Below, in pieces: positions 26,701 through 35,549 of a stretch of 64,000 nt of DNA. Within the stretch, counting starts at the first letter, position 1; each line of letters starts with the position of its first letter. The notes beneath the pieces are model-generated. The model did not search any database. It had not been told where the DNA came from and saw only the letters and a list, made by a program, of their open reading frames with translations. The translations under genes and the position numbers were made by a program. The stretch is from JAMLHH01 sp037189845 (GTDB lineage Bacteria > Bacteroidota > Bacteroidia > Chitinophagales > JADIYW01): contig JBBCIS010000003.1 of NCBI GenBank assembly GCA_037189845.1, forward strand, positions 558,001 through 622,000, read 5' to 3'.

Positions 26701-27327
26701 TTATTGTAAAGTCGTACTGCCGTTAGGCTGATAGACGTATCTGAATGTATAATGCCTGTTTTTGTCAGTCAATGCATTCGGGCTGGTAGGGGCATCTTTA
26801 TAATAGCTGATAATTTCCAGCTTGGCATACTTACCTTTTGCTGTTTTCAGCACAATTACCTTACCTGCAATCGGCGTGATGACGTGTGTCAGCATATTGT
26901 ATGAATACCAGCCATTACCTGTTCCAGTAGGAATTGCATAACCAGCTTCCGAGTCTTGCTTATAACCACTTTCAGGTGCTTTGGTCACGCTTTCAAATGT
27001 ACCGCTTACAATCTGTGCAGCTCCTACACCAGGACCTGAAGTACCTCCATTTACGTATATGGTTGTGCCGATAAATGCAATATCCCATTCATTGGTTTCA
27101 GCTTTAGATGCATCTACAACTGCTCCGGTCTCAAAGCTGAAATAACCCGGAATGTTTTTACTGTCAACATCTCCCGGTAAGTTTTTGTAAACAACAGCTT
27201 CTATTCCGGCAGGAACTTCTTCTTCCTTTTCTTCGGTTGGATCATCTTTAGAGCAGGAAGTCAATAATAAACCAAACAAGCTGACAAAAGCGATAAGTCT
27301 GGTGAATTTCAAGTAGTGATTTTTCAT
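26701..27327 (-). CDS. hmuY: HmuY family haem-binding lipoprotein
   Basis: 208 residues from the ATG at 27327 (a longer frame from 27378 would start inside the receptor gene). Lipoprotein signal peptide with lipobox LLLTSCS, an acidic linker (EEKEEEV), then the HmuY beta fold with the hallmarks WDIAFIGTTIYVNGG, GKVIVLKTAKGKYAKLEI and the final FRYVYQPNG. HmuY of Porphyromonas binds haem on the cell surface and hands it to the receptor HmuR. The gene is 14 bases after the receptor, so the two form an operon. Confidence 0.93.
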   Translation of the reverse strand: MKNHYLKFTRLIAFVSLFGLLLTSCSKDDPTEEKEEEVPAGIEAVVYKNLPGDVDSKNIPGYFSFETGAVVDASKAETNEWDIAFIGTTIYVNGGTSGPGVGAAQIVSGTFESVTKAPESGYKQDSEAGYAIPTGTGNGWYSYNMLTHVITPIAGKVIVLKTAKGKYAKLEIISYYKDAPTSPNALTDKNRHYTFRYVYQPNGSTTLQ

Positions 27328-27341
27328 GTTATATGAGTGAA

Positions 27342-29477
27342 TTAAGATTTTGAAAAAGTGTATCTGACCTGTACCCAAGGGAGAATACCCGAAACAGAAG
27401 GAATATAATCTGGTGAAGTAAAATTGTTGAGATTATCAATTCCGGCCGTGATCTGCATTTTTTTCTTCCAGACTGATACCCCTCCCGATACATACAACAT
27501 TGCATAGCCTTTTACATATTCCTCTTCTATATCCGGAATCATGTTTCCATTAATATCCATCAGACCATATTTGCTCCTGTAAGTAGCTCTTGCAGATACA
27601 AACCATTCTTTTACTGGATGAGTATATGATAAGGATGCTGTAGCGGTATGCTTTGATCTGTTGAATAATCCTCCGTAGTCTTTTATGCCAACCTTTTCAG
27701 TAGCAAAAGTTTCAGGATTTCTTCTGTAAACCAGTCCGTTGCGGATCTGATCGATCATATCGTAATCTCCTGTTTTCAGATATTCATGACCTGCTTTAGC
27801 GACCCAGCCTTGCTTGCGGTAAGTAATTGTAGAATGAACTCCTGCTGTGAAAATAGAATTGATATTATAGTATGAATAGACAAACTGCCCATTCGTTTTT
27901 CTTGCAAATGGCTGCGTTTCCAGCAAATTGTAAACGTGATTATAATAAGCATCAGACTGTAGCTCCAGACCTTTTACTGGTCTGTATGAAAATCCTATTG
28001 AACCCGCATAAGATCTTTCAGATCTCAGTGGTTCATTGGTTACTCTTATCAATCTTTCTGCAATCTGACCTTCCGCTTCCATACGGTCCAATTCTTCTGC
28101 AGCCAGCTCATGCCCTAAAACTGTGTATCCGACCAAGGGATTGGTAAAATTCAGGAACAATTGCCTTGAATCCGGCGCCTTAAATCCTGTACCTCCACTC
28201 AATCGGAATGTAAGAGATTTTATAGGATCATATCTGAATGATAGCTTTGGATTGATTTGCTGACCAAACTCTTTTTGTCCATCCCAGCGCAAGCCACCGG
28301 TCAGATTTATTTTGTCAGAAGGCAACCATTCATGCTGTAAATAGATGTAATAATTTAAAGTACTCTGTGGCTGCTGGTATCTTTCAGCAGAAATTCTTGA
28401 GGTTAGTAAACCACCGCCAAAAGTACTCACATTTTTACTGTTGATAGTCCAGGTTCCATTCATTTCCTCTTTGGTAAAATGCTGCCTGAAAGCTTCTTCA
28501 TACAAGACGAACCCGGAACTTTCGTATATATCTTTTGTACTGCTGGAATAAAACTGATGATACAAAGTCAATGACAGCTTCAGATTTTCTTTAGGTTGAA
28601 AATATGTAATGATGCTGCTGTTGATATCCGTATTTTTTACTCTCACAGCAATACTGTCGTCCACGATTCCCATCGCCTGTACATAGTAATTACCCCACTG
28701 GCGATCTATGTAGCTTCGATTGAAAAATGCAAAAGACAGCTTTTTATTCATGTTGTAATTGATACGATTTTCCAATGTTCCTATTCCGAATGCATTACCG
28801 GTTTTGCCGTAAGTTTCAGGAGTCAGATCATATCCTGAACTGCCATAAACATTAGCAAAGAGATTCCATCGTATTTTCTTCCATTGCTGTACGTGCTGCA
28901 GTGAAAAATTAGTCGTATTAAATCTCCGGTATTGTAAATCCAGTGTCGTCGTACTTTGTTTTTTAAACTCGTCTTTTCCGGTTTGATCAGTGGTCAAAGA
29001 TTCATCTGTAATGATATTGATCACTCCAGCCAAAGCTTCAGAACCATACAAACATGAAGATGGACCTCTGACAATCTCTATGCTGATCACATTACTGAGA
29101 GAAATCCTATCCAGTTCCAGCGTTCCTGCTGTACGACCGGTCAAAGGCTGCCCGTTGATCAAAATCATTGTGTAATCGGGATCCATTCCCTGCAGCTGAA
29201 CACCAGTTCCATGATCGTGTGTAATAACCACGCCGGCCTGCTGTGCAAGGATATCACTCAATCTGTTCGTACCTGCTTTTTTAATCTCATCTTTTTTAAT
29301 CACCGTAACCGGAACACCCAATGAATGTGCATCTCTGATTGTTTTAGTAGCACTAATCACCACCTCATCCAGTGCAGGACCCGTGATAGTGCTATCCGCA
29401 GCAGCATCGTTTTGCGCCGCAGATAGCAAAGTCACAGGAAAGATTAATAGCGATATAAAAAGGATAAGAAGTTTCAT
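27342..29477 (-). CDS. HmuR-like TonB-dependent haem receptor
   Basis: 711 residues from the ATG at 29477, which gives a good signal peptide (MKLLILFISLLIFPVTLLSA); the frame's earlier ATG at 29585 lies upstream of the predicted promoter. Plug domain about 50-180 (RGPSSCLYGSEALAGVINI) and a 22-strand barrel. Near residue 470 it has FKAPDSRQLFLNFTNP followed by a His (GHEL), resembling the FRAP and NPNL boxes of haem receptors. Partnered with HmuY downstream. A palindrome at 29495-29509 probably controls it by iron or haem. Confidence 0.92.
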   Translation of the reverse strand: MKLLILFISLLIFPVTLLSAAQNDAAADSTITGPALDEVVISATKTIRDAHSLGVPVTVIKKDEIKKAGTNRLSDILAQQAGVVITHDHGTGVQLQGMDPDYTMILINGQPLTGRTAGTLELDRISLSNVISIEIVRGPSSCLYGSEALAGVINIITDESLTTDQTGKDEFKKQSTTTLDLQYRRFNTTNFSLQHVQQWKKIRWNLFANVYGSSGYDLTPETYGKTGNAFGIGTLENRINYNMNKKLSFAFFNRSYIDRQWGNYYVQAMGIVDDSIAVRVKNTDINSSIITYFQPKENLKLSLTLYHQFYSSSTKDIYESSGFVLYEEAFRQHFTKEEMNGTWTINSKNVSTFGGGLLTSRISAERYQQPQSTLNYYIYLQHEWLPSDKINLTGGLRWDGQKEFGQQINPKLSFRYDPIKSLTFRLSGGTGFKAPDSRQLFLNFTNPLVGYTVLGHELAAEELDRMEAEGQIAERLIRVTNEPLRSERSYAGSIGFSYRPVKGLELQSDAYYNHVYNLLETQPFARKTNGQFVYSYYNINSIFTAGVHSTITYRKQGWVAKAGHEYLKTGDYDMIDQIRNGLVYRRNPETFATEKVGIKDYGGLFNRSKHTATASLSYTHPVKEWFVSARATYRSKYGLMDINGNMIPDIEEEYVKGYAMLYVSGGVSVWKKKMQITAGIDNLNNFTSPDYIPSVSGILPWVQVRYTFSKS

Positions 29478-29494
29478 TGATACACAGACATTAA

Positions 29495-29509
29495 TTAGAA
29501 TGATTCTAA
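29495..29509. promoter_or_regulatory. Perfect palindrome, candidate Fur/DtxR-type operator
   Basis: TTAGAATGATTCTAA, a perfect 7-1-7 inverted repeat, positioned at about +1 to +15 of the predicted hmuR-like transcript. The geometry matches metalloregulator boxes (Fur-type 7-1-7); which regulator binds is inferred only from the haem-uptake context. Confidence 0.65.
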
Positions 29510-29515
29510 ACAATG

Positions 29516-29546
29516 CAAACTTACGTCTGAACAGGAACTCTTCCAA
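29516..29546 (-). promoter_or_regulatory. Haem receptor operon promoter
   Basis: Minus strand TTG (29544-29546), 20-base spacer, TAAGTTTG (29516-29523), a full -7 match. Predicted start of transcription about 29510, abutting the palindrome. Confidence 0.65.
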
Positions 29547-29564
29547 TAAGTAGATTTGGTATAG

Positions 29565-29601
29565 ATTAGGTATTCTGCATTGCAAAAAAATAATACCTAA
29601 T
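29565..29601. repeat. 10-bp inverted repeat in the haem-locus divergent region
   Basis: ATTAGGTATT (29565-29574) and AATACCTAAT (29592-29601) are perfect inverted copies separated by 17 bases. It lies between the receptor promoter and the divergent DUF6607 gene. It could be a paired operator or an RNA hairpin of a divergent leader. Confidence 0.55.
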
Positions 29602-29672
29602 AAGGGGGATTACTTTCACGAATTTTTGAAAAAAAGAGCCTTTACTTTTACACACAGTAAAAAATCCATTAT

Positions 29673-30590
29673 ATGAACAAGATATATTTTCTCGCAGCCT
29701 GCTTATTATCATTGGGAATATCTTCTTTGGCTCTGGCTCAAAGTAAAGCTGATAAAGATGCAATAAAAGCAATGTGCGGCTGTCATAAGGTAGTCTTTGA
29801 CTTTGCCGAAACATTTGCTCCGGATACAGCTTATGAATTCAAAGAACGATACCATTCAGATGCTGTTGAGTATATTTTCGTAGACAGTGAAACTGAAAAC
29901 AAAATCGTTTTACAGCATCTGCTCATTATAAGAGATACATCTGTCATTAAGCACTGGCGGCAAGACTGGACTTTTGAAAACACAAGATTTTATGATTTTG
30001 AAGGAAATTATAAATGGAAGTTATACAATCGTCCTGCAGAAAGTGTAAAAGGTCAATGGACACAAAAAGTTTTTGAGGTAATGGATGCCCCAAGATATTC
30101 TGCTTCTTCTCAATGGATCCATGGTGTCAACAGCATCGCTTACTGGGAAGCTCCTTCAGCAGCTCCACTTCCGAGAAGAGAATATACCAAAAGAAAAGAT
30201 TATCAGATTTTAAACAGAAATAACCGCCACCAGATTACTGATTGGGGGCATATCCACGATCAGGATAATGATAAAATCATTGTCAATGAAGATGGTTCTA
30301 AAACCCATCTGGTCAGTGAGAAAGGTTATGTTACTTACACAAGAGTAGACGAATCACAGTGTACCGTAGCTGTCAAATGGTGGGAAAAGCATCAGGAATT
30401 CTGGGTGGCTTCCAGGGAGGTATGGGATGATATTTTAGGATCGGGTCAGATCATCTACAAACCGGAGGATGTAAAAGACATGGAAGTATATCTTGCACTC
30501 AACAAACTTGAAAAAGATTATCCGAAAGATCCTGTAAAGCTCAGAAAAGCCATCAAAGATTTATTGCTGAGTTATCTGGTACATGAATAA
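29673..30590 (+). CDS. DUF6607 family exported protein
   Basis: 305 residues, signal peptide about 1-22 (ending ALAQ), then a DUF6607-type sequence with MCGCHKVVFDFAETFAPD near the N-terminus and many conserved Trp/His residues (WRQDWTFENTRFYDF, SQWIHGVNSIAYWEAP, VKWWEKHQEFW). The family is found beside HmuY/HmuR loci in Bacteroidota; its role is not established. Divergent from the haem receptor and sharing its control region, it is likely coregulated. The CGCH motif and abundant His/Trp would suit haem or metal contact, but that is inference. Confidence 0.8.
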   Translation: MNKIYFLAACLLSLGISSLALAQSKADKDAIKAMCGCHKVVFDFAETFAPDTAYEFKERYHSDAVEYIFVDSETENKIVLQHLLIIRDTSVIKHWRQDWTFENTRFYDFEGNYKWKLYNRPAESVKGQWTQKVFEVMDAPRYSASSQWIHGVNSIAYWEAPSAAPLPRREYTKRKDYQILNRNNRHQITDWGHIHDQDNDKIIVNEDGSKTHLVSEKGYVTYTRVDESQCTVAVKWWEKHQEFWVASREVWDDILGSGQIIYKPEDVKDMEVYLALNKLEKDYPKDPVKLRKAIKDLLLSYLVHE

Positions 30591-30607
30591 TTCACTCCAC
30601 TCATAGC

Positions 30608-30635
30608 AAAAGGTCATCTCAGAGATGACCTTTTT
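30608..30635. terminator. Bidirectional intrinsic terminator
   Basis: Stem AAAAGGTCATC/GATGACCTTTT (30608-30618 with 30624-30634), 5-base loop, flanked by A and T runs. It lies between the convergent DUF6607 and transglutaminase-like genes and can serve both. Confidence 0.9.
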
Positions 30636-30638
30636 GTT

Positions 30639-31640
30639 TTATTCTGCAACTTTCACCAGGTATTTCAGACTGATTTCCTTATCGAAGTAGATCTCAATAT
30701 ATCTCAGGTGGCTTTTACCGGCAACCACCTCAAACTCATACACTCCGTTTTTATAAGAAAAAGGAATACATTCCAGCATCTTTGTTTTTTTCTCTGCTTT
30801 CTTCTCTTTCTTTTTCTCAATCTTATGAAGATTCGTAAAAATGTACAGTTTTTTGATTGGATACTGATATTCAAGCTGGAAACGAATTGTATCGTTTAGC
30901 TCAGTTTTGATAATACCTTTTTGAGGATTGCATATCTCAATAAAAGGGATGAGGCCTGCATTGACATAAGGTTGGTCACGATATACTTCTCTGTCTATAT
31001 AAAAATTAGGAATTTTCCTGGGATATCTGGGATAATGATCCATTGTCAGTTTTTCCACAGGTGTCAGCCAGTAAAAATCATTTCTGAGCTTATTAAAAGA
31101 TATCAGCTTTCCTTTTTCATCTTCATCACAACTTCCTGCTGCCCAGGTCACATCCAGATAATACGTCTGTCGTCCTACCTCAATAGCATTCCAGGCATGG
31201 TTCATCACACCCATATTTCCGGCGTGTTTAGAATTTTTCCGAATATATCCATGGATAACATAGCTCCTGACATTTGCGTAGTCACACATCGTTTTGAATA
31301 AAAGAGAATATCCTCCACAAATAGCTTTTCTGTTACGCAAAGCATTTTCAACGGTCTGAATATCATGCTGTTTCTTTTTCTCGTCACAGCTCTCCTTCTT
31401 TTTACACTTTACATCATCTACCCTGTATCCTTTGTTAAATGCCTTGATGTCGTAAGCAATATTGTCTGTAATCCATTCATAAATCACCCTTGCTTTTTCA
31501 AAGTCATTTTCCTTTCCCTGTATCAGACATTCCGTGAAAAGTTTTAAATCATGATAGGATCTCAACTGCGGAGAATTTTGTCCCATTAGGCAAAATTCCG
31601 ACACAAACAGCAGGAGTAGTATGTTCAGGATTTTCTTCAT
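30639..31640 (-). CDS. Exported transglutaminase-like protein
   Basis: 333 residues; signal peptide about 1-20 (ending LMGQ). A transglutaminase-like domain (about 40-200) has the catalytic triad in order: Cys in RKAICGGYS, His in NHAWNAIEV, Asp in YLDVTWAAG. A Lys-rich beta domain (about 230-333) follows. Bacterial members are usually cysteine proteases or amidases rather than cross-linkers. Substrate unknown. Confidence 0.85.
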   Translation of the reverse strand: MKKILNILLLLFVSEFCLMGQNSPQLRSYHDLKLFTECLIQGKENDFEKARVIYEWITDNIAYDIKAFNKGYRVDDVKCKKKESCDEKKKQHDIQTVENALRNRKAICGGYSLLFKTMCDYANVRSYVIHGYIRKNSKHAGNMGVMNHAWNAIEVGRQTYYLDVTWAAGSCDEDEKGKLISFNKLRNDFYWLTPVEKLTMDHYPRYPRKIPNFYIDREVYRDQPYVNAGLIPFIEICNPQKGIIKTELNDTIRFQLEYQYPIKKLYIFTNLHKIEKKKEKKAEKKTKMLECIPFSYKNGVYEFEVVAGKSHLRYIEIYFDKEISLKYLVKVAE

Positions 31641-31766
31641 TATTAGAGGGGATATACTGCCTGATGCAAGATAAGGGTTATCTGATTGATTTTAATTGCC
31701 TGGTTTAACGGGTTGTGATCTCTGTCCTAATTTCGTAAAATCTTATCTTTTATCTTTAGCCGGATA

Positions 31767-33116
31767 ATGACAGAGAAAAATATAGACCCGAGGTTACTCC
31801 CGATAAAAGAACTCTATTCTTATCTGCAGAGTCTGGTGCAGAACAGATTATGGCTGAAAGTCATCATCGCCATGATCTTAGGAATTACATTAGGAGCTTA
31901 TTTTGCTACTGAGCCAATTTGGCTGAGTGAAACAACACTGAATACTTTGATCAACTGGATAGCTTTCCCCGGAAATTTATTTATCAGAGTAGTACAGATG
32001 ATCATGGTACCATTGATGTTCAGCTCAGTCGTACAAGGCATCGCCGGAGGCAACAACAAGGAATATCTGATGAAATCCGGACCTAAACTGCTTTTGTATT
32101 ACGGTATAACAACGACGACAGTACTGATTTTGTCCGTTATCATGGCATCTCTTCTCAATCCGGGCGCTTATATGGATGCAACCAGGTTAATCACAGAAGA
32201 CATGGCTATTACGGTACCCGTTACAGATCCGAAATCTGCCTTTAATATCGGGAATATACCAGCCATGATTACGGATCTTTTACCCTCAAACCCTCTTGGT
32301 GCACTGGTATCAGGAGATATGCTGAGTATAGTCATTTTTGCCATTATTGTAGGCGTATCACTGGCAAATATTGCTCCTGACACAGCAGTTCCACTACTGA
32401 AAGTCCTTTATTCCATACAGGAAATTGCGATGGCTATTACCCGCTGGGCTATGAAACTTGCACCCGTAGCTGTGTTCGGTCTGATGTGTCAGGTCACATC
32501 CAAAGTAGGAATTGATACAATTATGGGACTATCCATGTTTATGCTTACTGTGATGCTTGGCTTGCTGATAGTCGTATTAGTTTACACCGGAATTTTATTC
32601 TTTGTGGCGGGAATTAATATCCGTCAATTCTTTTCCAATGCTAAAGATGTTCTATTGTTGGCATTTTCTACTGCCAGCTCAGCGGCAGTCATGCCGTTAA
32701 CAATAAAAACTGCAGAAGAAAAAATGGGAATCCACCCTGCTGTCAGCAGATTTATTATCCCTGTGGGTGTTTCGTTGAATATGGATGGAACAGCTGTTTT
32801 TCAGGCTATTGCTACACTTTTTTTAGCACAGGTTTATGGATTAGAACTGGAAACTCCAACCATTCTATTGGTAATAGTGACTACCATTCTTGCATCTATC
32901 GGTACGCCTTCCGCACCAGGTGCCGGCGTGATAGTTCTGGGATCAGTATTAGGAACAATCGGAATTCCGGTCACTGCCATTGCATTGATCATAGGAGTAG
33001 ACAGATTGTTGGGCATGTTCCGCACATCAGTCAATGTAATGGGTGACCTCGTTACCTGCCAGGTCTTTAATCGGTTTTATAAAGAGGAAAGCTCAGAAAG
33101 ACTGGAAGAGTATTAA
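31767..33116 (+). CDS. Dicarboxylate/amino acid:cation symporter (DAACS)
   Basis: 449 residues, eight helices plus two re-entrant hairpins. The transport-core signatures are visible: SSAAVMP (hairpin 1), the NMDGT motif in helix 7, and DRLLGMFRTSVNVMGD in helix 8, which carries the substrate-binding Asp/Arg/Asn residues. Imports glutamate, aspartate or C4-dicarboxylates with Na+ or H+. The N-terminus is longer than in GltP. The stop shares TTAA with the convergent gene. A weak TATCTTTA box lies 8 bases before the ATG. Confidence 0.93.
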   Translation: MTEKNIDPRLLPIKELYSYLQSLVQNRLWLKVIIAMILGITLGAYFATEPIWLSETTLNTLINWIAFPGNLFIRVVQMIMVPLMFSSVVQGIAGGNNKEYLMKSGPKLLLYYGITTTTVLILSVIMASLLNPGAYMDATRLITEDMAITVPVTDPKSAFNIGNIPAMITDLLPSNPLGALVSGDMLSIVIFAIIVGVSLANIAPDTAVPLLKVLYSIQEIAMAITRWAMKLAPVAVFGLMCQVTSKVGIDTIMGLSMFMLTVMLGLLIVVLVYTGILFFVAGINIRQFFSNAKDVLLLAFSTASSAAVMPLTIKTAEEKMGIHPAVSRFIIPVGVSLNMDGTAVFQAIATLFLAQVYGLELETPTILLVIVTTILASIGTPSAPGAGVIVLGSVLGTIGIPVTAIALIIGVDRLLGMFRTSVNVMGDLVTCQVFNRFYKEESSERLEEY

Positions 33117-34642
33117 TTCTGACGGGGCTTATATTCCAGCACCATTTTGTCACCATCCTCGTAGAGAATATCAAATTGTTGTCCGATAGAAGCAGCTATT
33201 GTAGTATCAGATCTTACAGTAGTACTCTTGATGACAACCAATTCCCAGCCTCTTTCATCCAGTATATCTGTAATAACTTTAATTTCTGATTTCCATTTCG
33301 AATAAGAATAATTGATGCCCTTTCTATCGAAATATATTAGTCCCAGATTCGGTGCATACTCGTCTAAAACCAATATATTTTCATCCTCGGGAATAGATAA
33401 TTTTTCCAGTACTTTATCACCTCCAGCCATCCACTTGTACATATAGTACTCCGAAAAGCCGGCATAATCAGGGCTTCTCCTTTCTTCCAGCCTGTAATAT
33501 GACTGATCAAGTAATAGAATGGCTAATATTCCTGCCAAAATTGTCACCAACGTATAGGGCATAGATAACCTTTGACCGATTTCTATCAGACTCAGGCCAT
33601 ACAACAGCACCAAAAATACCAACCCCAAAATAATATAATAGTAATCGTGATCTATCAGCTGACCACTAAACAATCCTAATAAAATCAGAGAAAACAACCC
33701 ACTCAGAAGCAGCCACCATCTCAGCTTTTTATTTTCTATCAGAAACACACCACCTGCAATAACGAGCGGCAGTAACAGATATATTGGTTTGATAAAAAAT
33801 TCTTTCATCCACAGATTCGGGAGCCTTTCATGCCAAAGATAATCGAACGTCTCCCTGTCTGAAATCGGTAAAATTCTAGCCAGAAACAAATCGCTTTCAT
33901 AAGTCTCATTGAGCCATCTGCTATAGAAAAGCCATCCTGATATGAAAGCACCACTGACGCAGCCTGCGATGACGACTTTCAGTAATGCCTTTTTATTTTT
34001 TATAGAATTGAAAAAGCCAAGTATTAAAACCGGAGCCAAGAATGCAACTGAAGAGGTTTTGACAAGAGTTGCCAACGTCAGCAAAATAACACTGACAGTA
34101 AACTTGGATTGCTGACCTGATTGCAACCAAGTGTATATGTAATAAAAACTGATAAAAATCAGCGAGGCGGCAAATGGATCCGGTAAATAATTACCCATAT
34201 AATCCAGAAAGAAAGTAGAACAAAGTACCGGCAAAATACCCAGTATAGCATATCCCAAACTTTTGGTGGACTCATGTACCCACTTAAAAAGATAAGTGAT
34301 TCCGGCTGCGCCAACAACAATATTCAGCAGGTGAAAACATACAGAAATATTCTCTCTGTCAAATATTTTCCCCATTATAGCTGCCAGATATGCCTGCAAA
34401 GGGAATTCCACTCCGGTAATACCATCAACAGGTCTGAGACTTAAGGTACGGGGATGAAAAAAATCCATTCCGTTATCAAAAAAGCCGAAAGCCAATGCCA
34501 GACGATCAGATTTCGCCCACTCATGAATGCCGTAAGGCAGAGTATGTATATGCAGCCAGTTAAAAAGGATCAGTATGCAGAAGATGATTGTGAAAACTAT
34601 CAGGAAAATCTTTTGCTTTTGCAGAAAGTACAGAATATTCAA
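33113..34642 (-). CDS. GT39/ArnT-like GT-C glycosyltransferase
   Basis: 509 residues, about 11-12 predicted helices. The first periplasmic loop holds GIHEWAKSDRLALAFG and HPRTLSLRPVDG, an acidic loop as in PMT/ArnT GT-C enzymes, followed by FPLQAYLAAIMG. Such enzymes transfer sugars from polyprenyl-phosphate donors on the outer side of the inner membrane. The start is a TTG (34640-34642); the next Met would remove helix 1. The 3' end overlaps that of the symporter by 4 bases. Donor and acceptor unknown. Confidence 0.8.
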   Translation of the reverse strand: MNILYFLQKQKIFLIVFTIIFCILILFNWLHIHTLPYGIHEWAKSDRLALAFGFFDNGMDFFHPRTLSLRPVDGITGVEFPLQAYLAAIMGKIFDRENISVCFHLLNIVVGAAGITYLFKWVHESTKSLGYAILGILPVLCSTFFLDYMGNYLPDPFAASLIFISFYYIYTWLQSGQQSKFTVSVILLTLATLVKTSSVAFLAPVLILGFFNSIKNKKALLKVVIAGCVSGAFISGWLFYSRWLNETYESDLFLARILPISDRETFDYLWHERLPNLWMKEFFIKPIYLLLPLVIAGGVFLIENKKLRWWLLLSGLFSLILLGLFSGQLIDHDYYYIILGLVFLVLLYGLSLIEIGQRLSMPYTLVTILAGILAILLLDQSYYRLEERRSPDYAGFSEYYMYKWMAGGDKVLEKLSIPEDENILVLDEYAPNLGLIYFDRKGINYSYSKWKSEIKVITDILDERGWELVVIKSTTVRSDTTIAASIGQQFDILYEDGDKMVLEYKPRQN

Positions 34643-34826
34643 GGTCCCTAATTTTGCTGGTGATATAAAAGGTAAGAGGTGCTTTTAAACGATACTCTAT
34701 TGTCGAATATAGTCAATATTAAAAACTTCACACATTCAAGGAGAATAGATTATAATGAATCAAATAAAAAAAATTCTATTATGGATGCTTATATTTGACC
34801 GAAAGCTGTAATACCACCCATTTTAG

Positions 34827-35549
34827 ATGATCTCTATAGTTTTTCCGGTTTATAATGAATCCAACAGGATACATCTTTTAAAAGAAGGGTTAGCTGCTTA
34901 TTCTAATCCCCATCAGTTGATCAAAGAAATCATATTGGTAGATGACGGAAGCACCGATGACACCATCAGGCACCTGAAAGAAATACAGCAAGCATATCCG
35001 CAATATCAGGTTAAAATCCATCAGGTTAAACCCAACAGAGGGAAAGGCAATGCTATCAAAACCGGCATTATGGCCGCTTCACAACCTTGGATTTTATGCA
35101 ATGATGCAGACCTGTCTTACTCCATGGAACAAATTGACCAATGGCAGGATAATTTTCATCTGGATTTTAGTAAGCGGAAAGCTGTTTATTTCGGTTCAAG
35201 AGAATTAGGCAAAAAAAACAATGAAATGGAGCTTTTTCTTCACAGAATCATCATTGGCAGAATCTATGCTTTTTTGATCCGCATGATTACAGGTATTACA
35301 GTAAGAGATACTCAATGCGGATACAAACTATACGAATCCGGTCTGGCAAAAGAAATTTTTCCATTGGTAAAAGAAGAGCGGTTTGCTTTCGATGTAGAAG
35401 TCCATTATCTTCTGAATCAAAGAAAAGCAGAGGTGAATCTTCTCCCTGTAAAATGTATTGATATAGAAGGTTCCAAGGTCAACCTGATCAAAGACAGCTG
35501 GCAAATGTTCAAAGCGCTCTTCAGGATTGTCCGAAAAAACAACCACTAA
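34827..35549 (+). CDS. ALG5-like GT2 polyprenyl-phosphate glycosyltransferase
   Basis: 240-residue GT-A enzyme: SIVFPVYNESNRI, the donor motif LVDDGSTDDT (about 37-46), NRGKGNAIKTGI, the metal-binding DAD in NDADLSYSM, and RDTQCGYKLY plus FAFDVEVHYL near the C-terminus, which are characteristic of dolichyl-phosphate beta-glucosyltransferase (ALG5). It would make a polyprenyl-phosphate hexose on the cytoplasmic side. It has no obvious transmembrane helix, unlike eukaryotic ALG5. The surrounding GT-C proteins are its likely clients. Confidence 0.9.
   Translation: MISIVFPVYNESNRIHLLKEGLAAYSNPHQLIKEIILVDDGSTDDTIRHLKEIQQAYPQYQVKIHQVKPNRGKGNAIKTGIMAASQPWILCNDADLSYSMEQIDQWQDNFHLDFSKRKAVYFGSRELGKKNNEMELFLHRIIIGRIYAFLIRMITGITVRDTQCGYKLYESGLAKEIFPLVKEERFAFDVEVHYLLNQRKAEVNLLPVKCIDIEGSKVNLIKDSWQMFKALFRIVRKNNH

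Noticed and set aside
29625..29650. Promoter TTTG ... TACTTTTA for the DUF6607 gene
   Set aside because: The spacer is only 14 bases and the -7 box has a mismatch, so it does not meet the consensus well enough to list.
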